From: Rickettsia typhi
Lineage (GTDB): Bacteria > Pseudomonadota > Alphaproteobacteria > Rickettsiales > Deianiraeaceae
DNA length: 35,094 bases
Assembly: GCA_945861725.1 (NCBI GenBank)
Contig: CAMAVJ010000010.1
Location: forward strand, 1 to 35,094
Direction: 5' to 3'
Below, piece after piece: positions 18,782 to 26,450 of the stretch. Under the pieces are notes generated by a model. The model did not search any database, was not told the DNA's origin, and saw nothing but the letters and a program-made list of their open reading frames with translations. Position 1 is the stretch's first letter. Each line of letters begins with the position of its first letter. Made by a program: the position numbers and the translations under genes.

Positions 18782-19336
18782 ATGACCGACTTTTCAACCA
18801 AAAAACATCTAAAATTAGATGACTACCTTGCTAATCTTTTTATCAGAAAAGATATTCCGTATTCTGATAGCGATATCAGGAACGCTTCCAAAAATCTCAT
18901 AGCGTTTTTTGAGAAACTCTGTGAAATTAAAATGACTGGATTGGAAAAACCAATTGAGCAGACTCTCATCAGGAAAATGAATGGTTCTGAATACGTGTCC
19001 GTGTATCGTGATGCAATTGCAAATCCAACTCTCATCACGTTTGTTGACACACTTACTAAGGAACAGATAAAATCAATCTGTTTTATTGTTGAGGATTTCA
19101 AGAAACATAAGGATGAAATGGATTTTGAATATAAAACAATAAACGAAGAGATGACACAAGACCTCAGGGAATCTTTATTGCTCAAAGAAGCTCAAAAACC
19201 TAAACAGGAATTGATACTCTCAACAATTTCAACAAGCAGAATCGTTGATGAGATTCTGAGCGTAGAGGAACAAATCCTCATGGGGTACATTGATACTCCA
19301 TACTACGATGAACTCGGTCTACCTTACTACCTTTAA
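18782..19336 (+). CDS. Hypothetical protein of the Rep module
   Basis: About 184 residues from MTDFSTKKHLKLDDYL. An in-frame ATG at 18773 is an alternative, and an upstream TTG would add 39 unlikely residues. It is mostly helical and charged, without cysteine clusters or membrane segments. No family is recognised. It is followed 29 bases later by the putative replication gene, with the same AT-rich spacer style, and is probably in one transcript with it. Confidence 0.7.
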   Translation: MTDFSTKKHLKLDDYLANLFIRKDIPYSDSDIRNASKNLIAFFEKLCEIKMTGLEKPIEQTLIRKMNGSEYVSVYRDAIANPTLITFVDTLTKEQIKSICFIVEDFKKHKDEMDFEYKTINEEMTQDLRESLLLKEAQKPKQELILSTISTSRIVDEILSVEEQILMGYIDTPYYDELGLPYYL

Positions 19337-19365
19337 TTTAACCTTATTAACTTTTTACAAATTAT

Positions 19366-20667
19366 ATGATTGATACAATTTTCCTAACCTTTGAATACGG
19401 CACTTTTCAAGTTATAGAACATCACAAATTCCACCCGAATGCTAATGTTGTGTTATCTGGTTATTCAGACTTTCCAATAATAAAAGCAATTCAAAACCCA
19501 ACTGGAGAAGAAACTAAGCAGGGAATTTATAAACCAAAATTAACGCTCAGTAGGTCTTATGGGGATATTAGGTTCACGGCCGAGTTCTCCATTCCAAAGT
19601 TAATGTTTGGTAATAATTTTGAGGAGGTAACTGGGAAAGATTTTCCTGCAGTAATAGCAAAGCTATCAAAAGTCTTGCTTGACATGGGTGTTGAAGTAAA
19701 CGCAGATGATGTAAAAAACGCCAAAGTCAGAATGGTTCACTACGGCAAGAACTTCATTCTCACGGATGTAGTTAACGCATCTGCCGTCAATATCATCAAC
19801 CTTATTGCAAAAACTGACACAACATTTAGAACGGATATCGCAGAAAGGGAATACAAAAACGGTGGACACTTGGTAAGATTCTACAACAAAAGTCAGGAGA
19901 TAATCTTTTACGATAAACTGCAAGACCTCAGGAAAGGCATTAATATCAGCAAATCAAGAAGCGAAGAGGTGGACGCAGAGCTTCAAAGGCAATTCCTAGC
20001 AGAATACGGTAAACACGAGATTTTGCGAATGGAGGTTAGACTTTCAAAGCCTTATAAAATCAGGACTGTTGTCAAAAAGCATACTGAAAAGGTTTTAGAG
20101 GCTATTACCTTTGCAGATGTCTACGACGAGAGCCTTGCAAAGAAAGTAATGTCAGCTTATCTTCAGGAAATCAAAACAATGCTCTACACGGTTATTGCAA
20201 GTCATAAGGATAACCTTATGCAGATTTTTCTTGCTGAAGGAATATCGCCTCTGAAGTCAATGGCTTATGCAAAAGCTTTTGAATTGATAAAAGAATATGG
20301 TAAAAGAAGCTTTAGAACGATGTTTCCAAGCATCAACAATCAGATTGATAAACTGTTGAAGGGCAATATTGGAAGCATTTTAGAATCTGAAAGTCATAAT
20401 CAAATATTCCTCCTGCACGCTTTTAAAAGGCTTGAGGATGTGGTTCACCACTTTAAGGCAGTGCGTCTTGAAAATGGTGAAAACATCCAAGGACACGCTA
20501 AATTAGCAGAAAGCAATTCCGATGACTTTGAATATCTACCAACAAAAGAGGATAAAAAGTATAAGAATATGAAAATCATAATAGAGACGGAAGAGGAAAA
20601 AACTAAAGATGAACTCCTTATGGAAGCTCTTGATGAGGACGAAGATGATGAAGACACAACAGTATAA
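19366..20667 (+). CDS. Putative replication initiation protein (filamentous-phage gene II/X-like)
   Basis: 433 residues. The MIDT N-terminus, the AKVRMVHYGKNFIL stretch, the VRFYNKSQEIIFYDKLQDLR block and the EILRMEVRLSKPYKIR block resemble the phage/plasmid replication protein family of gene II/X type, where YDK…R(I/M)EVRL is conserved. Such proteins nick the double-strand origin for rolling-circle replication. A catalytic tyrosine cannot be assigned with confidence. The last 25 residues are strongly acidic (MEALDEDEDDEDTT). It sits second in a four-gene block ending in a serine recombinase. The family call rests on pattern recognition only. Confidence 0.55.
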   Translation: MIDTIFLTFEYGTFQVIEHHKFHPNANVVLSGYSDFPIIKAIQNPTGEETKQGIYKPKLTLSRSYGDIRFTAEFSIPKLMFGNNFEEVTGKDFPAVIAKLSKVLLDMGVEVNADDVKNAKVRMVHYGKNFILTDVVNASAVNIINLIAKTDTTFRTDIAEREYKNGGHLVRFYNKSQEIIFYDKLQDLRKGINISKSRSEEVDAELQRQFLAEYGKHEILRMEVRLSKPYKIRTVVKKHTEKVLEAITFADVYDESLAKKVMSAYLQEIKTMLYTVIASHKDNLMQIFLAEGISPLKSMAYAKAFELIKEYGKRSFRTMFPSINNQIDKLLKGNIGSILESESHNQIFLLHAFKRLEDVVHHFKAVRLENGENIQGHAKLAESNSDDFEYLPTKEDKKYKNMKIIIETEEEKTKDELLMEALDEDEDDEDTTV

Positions 20668-20698
20668 CCAACCAATTTATTAATTAATTTAAAATTAT

Positions 20699-21313
20699 AT
20701 GACAGACATAGCAAACCCAAATCAAACAAGGCAAAACCCTGAACTTCCTGAGAACTTCTACATTAAAAACGGATGTGTTTATTCCACACAAAACAAAGGC
20801 ACACCTAAAGAATTTGAGCAAGCTGAAGGCGTTCCAGTTGTAATCTTTGCACGAGAATTTAACTTAGGCAATGAATCAAACTTTTATGATATCAGTTTAT
20901 ATCAACAAACTATAAACAAAGATGCTCTGAAAGATGCAACCAACAATTATGAAGGCTCTAGTAGCCTTCATAACCTTGTGAGTGATATTGAAAGAGGCGT
21001 GAAATCTCAGAATGGTTATGACAAACTTAGCAATTTAGTCATAAGAACTTTCGCAGTTGAAACAAACGATAAACGCTTTCACACGGCGAAAGTCAGGTTG
21101 ATGCTGGACTACATCATATCTCTTGACGGCAAAATTATCATAGCAACAAGCGATATAGGAAGGCTCTTTGACGACCTTGGAGACACGAAGTTCGTAATAG
21201 AACAGATGATTAAGCGAGAGAAAATAGAAATATATTTCTCCAGCCCAAAGTTTCACTTGGATAGAAAAATGCTATCACAAACAAATCTCTTTGAAGAATC
21301 TTGTGCAGTTTAA
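20699..21313 (+). CDS. Hypothetical protein between rep and the recombinase
   Basis: 204 residues, soluble, no recognised domain. Notable stretches are VPVVIFAREFNLGNESNFYDISLYQQ and KVRLMLDYIISLDGKIIIATSDIGRLFDDLGD. It starts at ATG 20699 behind the string TTAAAATTAT, much like the spacer before rep (ACAAATTAT), so it is probably read from the same transcript. It could be an accessory replication or partition protein. This is a guess from position only. Confidence 0.65.
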   Translation: MTDIANPNQTRQNPELPENFYIKNGCVYSTQNKGTPKEFEQAEGVPVVIFAREFNLGNESNFYDISLYQQTINKDALKDATNNYEGSSSLHNLVSDIERGVKSQNGYDKLSNLVIRTFAVETNDKRFHTAKVRLMLDYIISLDGKIIIATSDIGRLFDDLGDTKFVIEQMIKREKIEIYFSSPKFHLDRKMLSQTNLFEESCAV

Positions 21314-21418
21314 TCATATGAAGACCTCGCAAAGCCAGTCGATTCCTTGCAAATCAAAGAATGGGACTTTAAACTTATCTCAAAATTAACGTAAAATTAT
21401 AAATTTATTATCATTTCT

Positions 21419-23072
21419 ATGAATACAAAAACCCTACAACATTACACTCAAGCTATCATTTTCGCAAGAGTTTCGTCCGATAAACAAGAAGATGGACACT
21501 CGCTAGATGCTCAGTTAGAACTTGGTCAGAAATACTGCGACAAAAATCATCTTACACCAATAAACAAAGTCAGCATCGTTGAAAGTTCAATGGGAGATAG
21601 ACCCAAGTTCTATCAGATGATTGATTTTATTAAGAAAAGAAAGGATAAAATCTCTATCATTTGTCATTGCACGGATAGACTTCACAGAGATTTTGAAGCT
21701 ATGGGATGTATTATGAATCTACTTAAAGAGGGAAAAATTCAAACTTAAAGAGGGAAAAATTCAAGTTCATATTCTTAAGGATAATGTTGTGTTGCATAAA
21801 CGTTCAAGTGCGAGCGATATTTTTAGATACGGTCTTGAAACGTTAATCGGCAACGATAGCTCAAACAGAACTGGTGAACGTGTTGACACCGTTTTTGATA
21901 AGAAACTTGAAGATGGAAGTATATGTCATAACACAGCAATAGGATATCTGAACAAAGAACGTAAATACTACAACACCCAAAACAAACATAAAAGAGAGCC
22001 TGTTCACGTGTTTATTGACCCCGTTAGAGGTCCGATTGTAAAAAGAATATTTGAAGATTATGCAACAGGTCTATATTCAATGAAGCAACTTCTGAACAGA
22101 GCAATTAAAAGAGGGCTAACAAGTAAACTGAAGGAAATCAAACCACACGTCAGCACCGTAGAAAGACTACTATCAAATCCATTTTACTACGGAGTAATGA
22201 AATACGATGGAGAGTTCTATCCACATCCATACGAACCACTAATCACAAAGGAACTATTTGATAAATGTCAAGAACTTAGACAAGACAAAAGAAGGAGCAA
22301 CATTAAAACACCAAAGAGTGAGAAAGGGTTTATCTACAGCGGACTAATAACGTGCAAGCATTGTAAATGCGTTTATAGTCCACAGTTAACACCAAAAGAG
22401 AATGGAAGAGAATATATGTACTTGAGACCAACCAAATCACAAGGGGACTGTGAGCATTGTAAACGCACCAAGGAAGAGATTGTTACTAAGCAAATAGTAG
22501 AGCTAATGAAAAGCATATACATTCCAGATGAGGCTTTAAAGCTGATGAAGGATGATATTGTGAAGTTTATTCATAAAAACCAAAGTGAAGACAAGAAGGG
22601 GTTTACAAAGCTTATGAAGCAACAGCAAAATATTCAAGATGCAATGGATGATAATTTTAATGACCGTGTTCACAAGAAGAGTATTACACAAAATCAATAT
22701 AATGAAATGAATGGATTGCTAAAGCAGGAAATGGTACAAATCAAAAATACACTCTTTACATACAACAATTATAAAGAAACCTTCAAAGACACAGCAATGG
22801 CTATCTTTGAACTAGCTCACGATGCAATGAATTTATTCCTAAATGCAGACAATAACCAAAAACGAGAGTTGATAAATATACTATATTCGAACTTAACTTT
22901 AGATGGCAAGAAACTAGGCTACACCTTGAAGAAACCATTCAATTTACTGTTAGAAAGTACCTCTAACTGTGATTGGCTCCCCGCCCTTGGTGCGTTGCGG
23001 ACAAACTACCACGAAGCAAAAGCAACCATAAACAGACCTTGTGAATACCCAAAACTAAACCGCGCAGCCTAA
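21419..23072 (+). pseudogene. Large serine recombinase split by a 22-bp tandem duplication (copy 2)
   Basis: The N-terminal frame (21419-21748) has the catalytic domain start, IIFARVSSDKQ with the active Ser after ARV, and the DRLHRDF motif. It stops early, after LLKEGKIQT. The second frame (open before 21789, ends 23072) continues with SSNRTGERV, the NPFYYGVM recombinase region, zinc-ribbon cysteines (CKHC … CEHC), a coiled coil and the CDWLP…INRP tail. The break is an exact 22-base duplication (21721-21764). Removing one unit restores KIQVHILKDNVVLHK, which aligns with copy 1 (KIDIHFTKDGSILTK), and gives about 543 residues. As written, the gene yields only a 109-residue catalytic fragment. 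Deletion of one unit by slippage would restore it, so it may be switchable. Confidence 0.92.
21721..21764. repeat. Exact 22-bp tandem duplication inside the recombinase gene
   Basis: The 22-base unit beginning ACTTAAAGAGGG fills 21721-21742 and is repeated without change at 21743-21764. The unit length is not a multiple of three, so one extra copy shifts the frame and creates a stop immediately (TAA at 21746-21748). Perfect identity suggests a very recent event. Confidence 0.95.
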
Positions 23073-23074
23073 TT

Positions 23075-23150
23075 GTGAGTGCGATACTTTTAAGTTCGCG
23101 CTCACCAAAGCGTCTCTAATGTGCGAAACTTTAGGTGAGTATATTAGAGA
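23075..23150 (+). promoter_or_regulatory. Overlapping stem-loops directly behind recombinase copy 2
   Basis: GTGAGTGCGA (23075-23084) can pair with TCGCGCTCAC (23096-23105). The overlapping CTCACCAAAG (23101-23110) can instead pair with CTTTAGGTGAG (23129-23139). TCTCTAAT (23113-23120) pairs with ATTAGAGA (23143-23150), interlocking with the second stem as a pseudoknot. Alternative stems of this kind suit an RNA switch, a 3' end or a recombination site. Confidence 0.5.
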
Positions 23151-23194
23151 TAAATAAAACAATGATTAAATCCCGAAGGGAATTCATTAAGTAA

Positions 23195-23208
23195 AGAACA
23201 CGTGTTCT
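23195..23208 (+). promoter_or_regulatory. Palindrome site 1 of the AGAAC-N4-GTTCT family
   Basis: AGAACACGTGTTCT is a perfect 14-base palindrome preceded by A and followed by AAAAAC. It is one of four related sites. It lies 122 bases behind the recombinase copy 2 stop. Confidence 0.65.
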
Positions 23209-23393
23209 AAAAACCTACGCTAACTTTGGGCGGTGAGGCTAGGCACAGAACTTGAGGTTTAGGCGAGGGCGTGAGGCGAGAGAGAGGAAGCTTTCCCCGC
23301 TTCCTACATTAACACTATAATAACAAAACTTCGGCGGAGGATATAACGGTAGAGAGTAGAGAGGGAATAGAAAAATATATTTTACATCAAAAC

Positions 23394-23541
23394 CCTCCCA
23401 CAAAAACTTTTTAACAATTCATATAAATCATTGATTTTTACCACTTTCCAACACCTATGAAAAAACCAACAAAGTTTATGTCAATTTGTTAAAACTGCTT
23501 TTAATGCGTTAAAATAAGGGTTGCGCTTAAAAATTACATTC
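23394..23541. repeat. Left copy of the 148-bp direct repeat flanking the defence island
   Basis: Aligns without gaps to 34947-35094 (constant offset 11553), by eye about 85% identical. The best part is roughly 23457-23525, with about 5 differences. It includes a tiny frame, MKKPTKFMSIC then stop, which reads MKKPIKFMSICQNCF in the right copy. The right copy is cut by the window end, so the full repeat is longer or unknown. Confidence 0.9.
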
Positions 23542-23552
23542 CGCACAAAAAA

Positions 23553-24403
23553 TTCTCATTTTCTGGCAAGATTTTCTTATTTTTTCTCATTAACCCCCGT
23601 TTAAAATGCGTAAAACGAGGGTTAATTTTGAAATAAAAATGAGAATTCTCATGTTTTTCAGGAAAAAGTCCGATGTGTTTCTCGAGTATACTGCACAGAA
23701 CGGCTCTTGATGAAAATTTTTTTAGAGAGAAGCGAAGCGGACGCGAACTATTTGAAAATAAAATAGATTGTGAGCAATTTTAGGAAATGTTGCAAAATAC
23801 ATTAAAAATTAGATAAAACCTCAAAAAGTTTATGTCAAATTGACAATTTTGCATTATTTCATAAAAAACGACCACAAATTCACGCACAAAACCATTGATG
23901 AAAAAATTTTACACTTTTGTATAAGATATACGATTTATGTAATAATTTACGTCAATATGATTTTATATGATTTTTAAAACTTTTTTAGTCAATTATGTCA
24001 GAGATTTTTGAGAACTCGTGTTCTTGAAATTTCGGCGTGGGTATTTTCAGGGGAAGGGCTTCATAAGATTGCATAACAACACTTCGGCGACCGTCTACCA
24101 CTAAAGAACTCGTTACAATAGCTTATAGAGAGTAACACGGTAAGAATACTATACGGGAGAACATAACGGAGGAATACTATTCACTGAGATACCTCCTGCT
24201 GAAAATAAAGTAAAATACTCTAAGATTTTCTCATTTTTCCATCAAAATTTCTCATTTCTTCTCATCACACCCCTTCTATATTGCGTATAAACCATATAAA
24301 ATTTCTAACCAAAATGAGAATTCTCATGTTTTTGAAGAAAATAACCAGTGCATTTCCCACTCACAAAGCACCGCAACCCTCTTGATGAAAATCTTTTTAG
24401 AGA
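23553..24403. repeat. Two diverged 176-bp direct repeats (A and B) with TTCTCAT iterons
   Basis: Unit A (23553-23728) and unit B (24228-24403) align at a constant offset of 675. Exact TTCTCAT copies lie at 23553, 23584, 23646, 24228, 24249, 24259 and 24321, plus one degenerate copy at 23574. Each unit carries the perfect palindrome ATGAGAATTCTCAT followed by GTTTTT (23639-23652 and 24314-24327) and ends in CTCTTGATGAAAAT…TTTTAGAGA. Iteron arrays and palindromes of this type are binding sites for replication or regulatory proteins. Confidence 0.75.
24011..24024 (-). promoter_or_regulatory. Palindrome site 2 of the AGAAC-N4-GTTCT family, reverse orientation
   Basis: On the minus strand it reads AAGAACACGAGTTCT followed by CAAAAATC. 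It matches site 3 (25169) over about 23 bases with one difference, but in the opposite direction. The pair brackets the mazEF genes as an inverted repeat. Confidence 0.7.
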
Positions 24404-24438
24404 ATTTTGGGGAATGTTGGTCAGCGTGATAATAATGC

Positions 24439-24467
24439 TTGACATTTTAGATATACACGGATATACT
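24439..24467 (+). promoter_or_regulatory. Sigma-70 type promoter of the mazEF operon
   Basis: TTGACA (24439-24444) and TATACT (24462-24467) are separated by exactly 17 bases, and the mazE ATG lies 29 bases beyond the -10. GATATAC is directly repeated within the spacer and -10 (GATATACACGGATATAC), a candidate operator for the autoregulation usual in MazEF operons. Confidence 0.75.
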
Positions 24468-24496
24468 TTTATATATTGAATATTAATGATAAAACT

Positions 24497-24775
24497 ATGT
24501 CAACGCTAGTAGCTCAAACAGAAATAAAAGAGTGGGGAAACAGCCTTGCGATACGCATTCCACGCAAAATCAAAGAGGCTCTAAGCTTGCATAATGGTTC
24601 GCAAATCAACATTTCACTTGATGGAAAAAAAGTCGTACTGGAATCGCTAGAAAACCCATTTTTCGACCTTTCTAAGGATATGACCCTTCTTACCTTGCTT
24701 TCGAAGATTACAAGTAAGAATAAACATTCAGGTGATGAGTTTGAGGAGACGGCAGTTGGAGAGGAGGTTTGGTGA
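24497..24775 (+). CDS. mazE: MazE-type antitoxin (AbrB-fold)
   Basis: The antitoxin that neutralises MazF and represses its own operon. It has about 92 residues from ATG 24497 (an upstream TTG at 24476 is less likely). The swapped-hairpin DNA-binding fold is clear: EIKEWGNSLAIRIPRKIKEAL at residues 9-29, then GSQINISLDGKKVVLES. The C-terminal part (LLSKITSKNKH…GEEVW) is the usual MazF-binding tail of this antitoxin class. The mazF ATG lies 7 bases after the stop, with GAGGAGGT ahead of it. Confidence 0.9.
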   Translation: MSTLVAQTEIKEWGNSLAIRIPRKIKEALSLHNGSQINISLDGKKVVLESLENPFFDLSKDMTLLTLLSKITSKNKHSGDEFEETAVGEEVW

Positions 24776-24781
24776 TTGCGT

Positions 24782-25117
24782 ATGAACAAGAAATACACTC
24801 CATCCAAAGGCGACCTAATCTGGCTTGATTTTAACCCACAGGCAGGAAGAGAAATAATGAAACGCAGACCTGCACTTGTTTTATCGCCGCAGGAATATAA
24901 TAAGCACGGGCTTATTCTTGCCGTTCCTATTACAAGCAAAGCAAAAGGTTATCCGTTTGAAGTAAAAATCAATAACGATAAAATCGGCGGCGTTGCCCTT
25001 GCCGATAGTATTAAAAGTCTAGACTGGAAAGAAAGAAATGCAGAATTTGCAGGCACTGCCTCAAAAGAAGAGCTGCTTGAGGTGCTGAAATTGTTAAGTG
25101 TATTGTTGAAGGTATGA
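24782..25117 (+). CDS. mazF: MazF/PemK-type mRNA interferase toxin
   Basis: A ribosome-independent endoribonuclease that cleaves mRNA at short sequences. It has 111 residues. The family signatures are complete: GDLIWLDFNPQAGREIMKRRPALVLS (residues 10-35), then AVPITSKAKGYPFEV and GVALADSIKSLDW. The ATG at 24782 is used rather than the TTG at 24776. Its stop overlaps the start of the next gene (ATGA at 25114-25117), so toxin and nuclease are translationally coupled. A toxin-antitoxin pair in this position may stabilise the defence island. Confidence 0.93.
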   Translation: MNKKYTPSKGDLIWLDFNPQAGREIMKRRPALVLSPQEYNKHGLILAVPITSKAKGYPFEVKINNDKIGGVALADSIKSLDWKERNAEFAGTASKEELLEVLKLLSVLLKV

Positions 25118-26367
25118 GTAGTTTGTTTGACAATGCCGCCTTGCAAAAACACTTGCACGCACAAATTAAGAACATGAGTTCTCAAAAATCGGAAATTTTT
25201 ACTCGCTGGCACGCACTACTTTTAACCACATCCAAAAACGAGGAACAGCTGCAAACGGATTTCCTAAACGATATTTTCGGCGATATTTTAGGCTATACTT
25301 ACAAACGAGGCGAGGCTGAAACCAATCTTGAAAAAGAAGAAAAAACAGAACTTGACGGGCAAAAACCCGATGGAATTTTGGGATTTTTTAATGAAAAAGG
25401 CAAAGATGTTCGTGTTGTAATTGAACTCAAAGACCAAAAAACCGACATTGATAAAAAGCAAAATAGAGCAACTGACAAACGCTCACCAGTTGAGCAAGCC
25501 TTTGGCTATGTTTCAAAATACCAAGGTGTAGAGTGGGTTATTGTGAGTAATTTTAAGGAAATCCGCCTGTACAAAGCAGGTTATGCGGGTAAATATCACG
25601 CTTTTACAATGGAAGAGTTGGCAAAAAGTGAAGAAAAACAAAAAGAATTCCATTTCTTGCTTGAAAAAGACCGCTTATTCACCAAAAAACCAAATCAATC
25701 GCCAATTCACTCGCTTGATACAACCGAAAAAGGCGATGAAATTGAAAAACGATTTTACAAGCATTACTCAACACTTCGTGAAGAAATTTGGCATAATTTG
25801 TTAGAACTCAACAAAGAAAAACACTATGGACGCAACTTTTACCTGTATAAAGCACAAAAACTGATTGACCGCATAATTTTCATCCGCTTTTGCCGTGAAA
25901 ATGGAGCTTTGGATAACGATGCAGTTTTAGAAGCATTAAACAATAAATTTGTACCGGGGAAATATAACCGCCTCAAGTTCCTCTTTCAAGCGATGGATGG
26001 CGGAAACCCTGAAATTGGCATTGCAAAGTTCAACGGCGGGCTTTTTGCGGAAGATAAAGACCTTGATAGTACGGAAACAATTGCGGTAATAAACAGAATA
26101 AAAGAGGCTTCTCCAGGTATAAAAGGCAACAAACTTGCAGCTTTGGAAGGTTTTATGCGGTATGTAAATGAATATGGTTACGATTTCTTGCGAAACGAAC
26201 TTGGAATGAGTTCAAGCATGATTTCCAAAATTAGAAGTGAAATAAGGGAAATTAATGCAATACCAAACGATGTCTGTGTTAGTGGTGTAATGGCTGATAT
26301 GCTGGCAATAGAGCATTCACTCGCAAACTTTGGAGCGTTGCGCATAAATCGTGATGAAGCTAATTAA
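25114..26367 (+). CDS. Nuclease half of a type IIG (Eco57I-like) restriction enzyme with an unrelated C-terminus
   Basis: 417 residues. Residues 30-170 form a PD-(D/E)XK nuclease region: EEQLQTDFLNDIFGDILGY, then KPDGILGF (Asp near 86), then VIELKDQK (Glu-x-Lys near 103) and a SPVEQAFGYVSKY stretch. The helical linker typical of type IIG enzymes follows (LIDRIIFIRFCRENGAL…YNRLKFLFQAMDGG…FNGGLFAEDKDLDS, to about 322). A DNA methylase with an NPPY motif should come next but is absent. Instead a 95-residue helical tail (IKEASPGIKGNKLAALEGF…) ends the gene. The start overlaps the mazF stop. Without its methylase it cannot be self-protecting, so it may be inactive, or protected or controlled otherwise. 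Palindrome site 3 lies within codons 19-23. Confidence 0.75.
   Translation: MSSLFDNAALQKHLHAQIKNMSSQKSEIFTRWHALLLTTSKNEEQLQTDFLNDIFGDILGYTYKRGEAETNLEKEEKTELDGQKPDGILGFFNEKGKDVRVVIELKDQKTDIDKKQNRATDKRSPVEQAFGYVSKYQGVEWVIVSNFKEIRLYKAGYAGKYHAFTMEELAKSEEKQKEFHFLLEKDRLFTKKPNQSPIHSLDTTEKGDEIEKRFYKHYSTLREEIWHNLLELNKEKHYGRNFYLYKAQKLIDRIIFIRFCRENGALDNDAVLEALNNKFVPGKYNRLKFLFQAMDGGNPEIGIAKFNGGLFAEDKDLDSTETIAVINRIKEASPGIKGNKLAALEGFMRYVNEYGYDFLRNELGMSSSMISKIRSEIREINAIPNDVCVSGVMADMLAIEHSLANFGALRINRDEAN
25169..25182 (+). promoter_or_regulatory. Palindrome site 3 of the AGAAC-N4-GTTCT family, inside a gene
   Basis: AGAACATGAGTTCT preceded by TTA and followed by CAAAAATCGG. It lies within the start of the type IIG-like gene. 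It is the inverted partner of site 2, which makes a chance match less likely. Confidence 0.6.
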
Positions 26368-26450
26368 TACATAGTAAAATAGGCGAGTAGGAATGTCTTG
26401 CAATTTACGAATTGTGCTTTATATCTTGTGTGAAAGTAATTTTATATAAG

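Larger units (their letters stand above)
23073..24475. other. 1.4-kb non-coding control or origin-like region
   Basis: No gene is seen. The region holds, in order: nested stems right after the recombinase stop (23075-23150); palindrome site 1 (23195-23208); a hairpin (AGGAAGC…GCTTCCT, 23285-23305); the 148-bp direct repeat (23394-23541); iteron unit A (23553-23728); a TGTCAA-A-TTGACA palindrome (23833-23845); palindrome site 2 (24011-24024); iteron unit B (24228-24403); and the mazEF promoter. ATAACAAAACTTCGGCG at 23320 recurs with one change at 24073. The string AAAGTTTATGTCAA occurs at 23471 and 23825, and at 35024 at the window end. Repeated short motifs in AT-rich DNA next to a rep-type module are typical of origins. 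The function is inferred. Confidence 0.6.

Noticed and set aside
23553..24403. CRISPR array
   Set aside because: The TTCTCAT repeats are 7 bases long and irregularly spaced, with no repeat-spacer periodicity and no cas genes.
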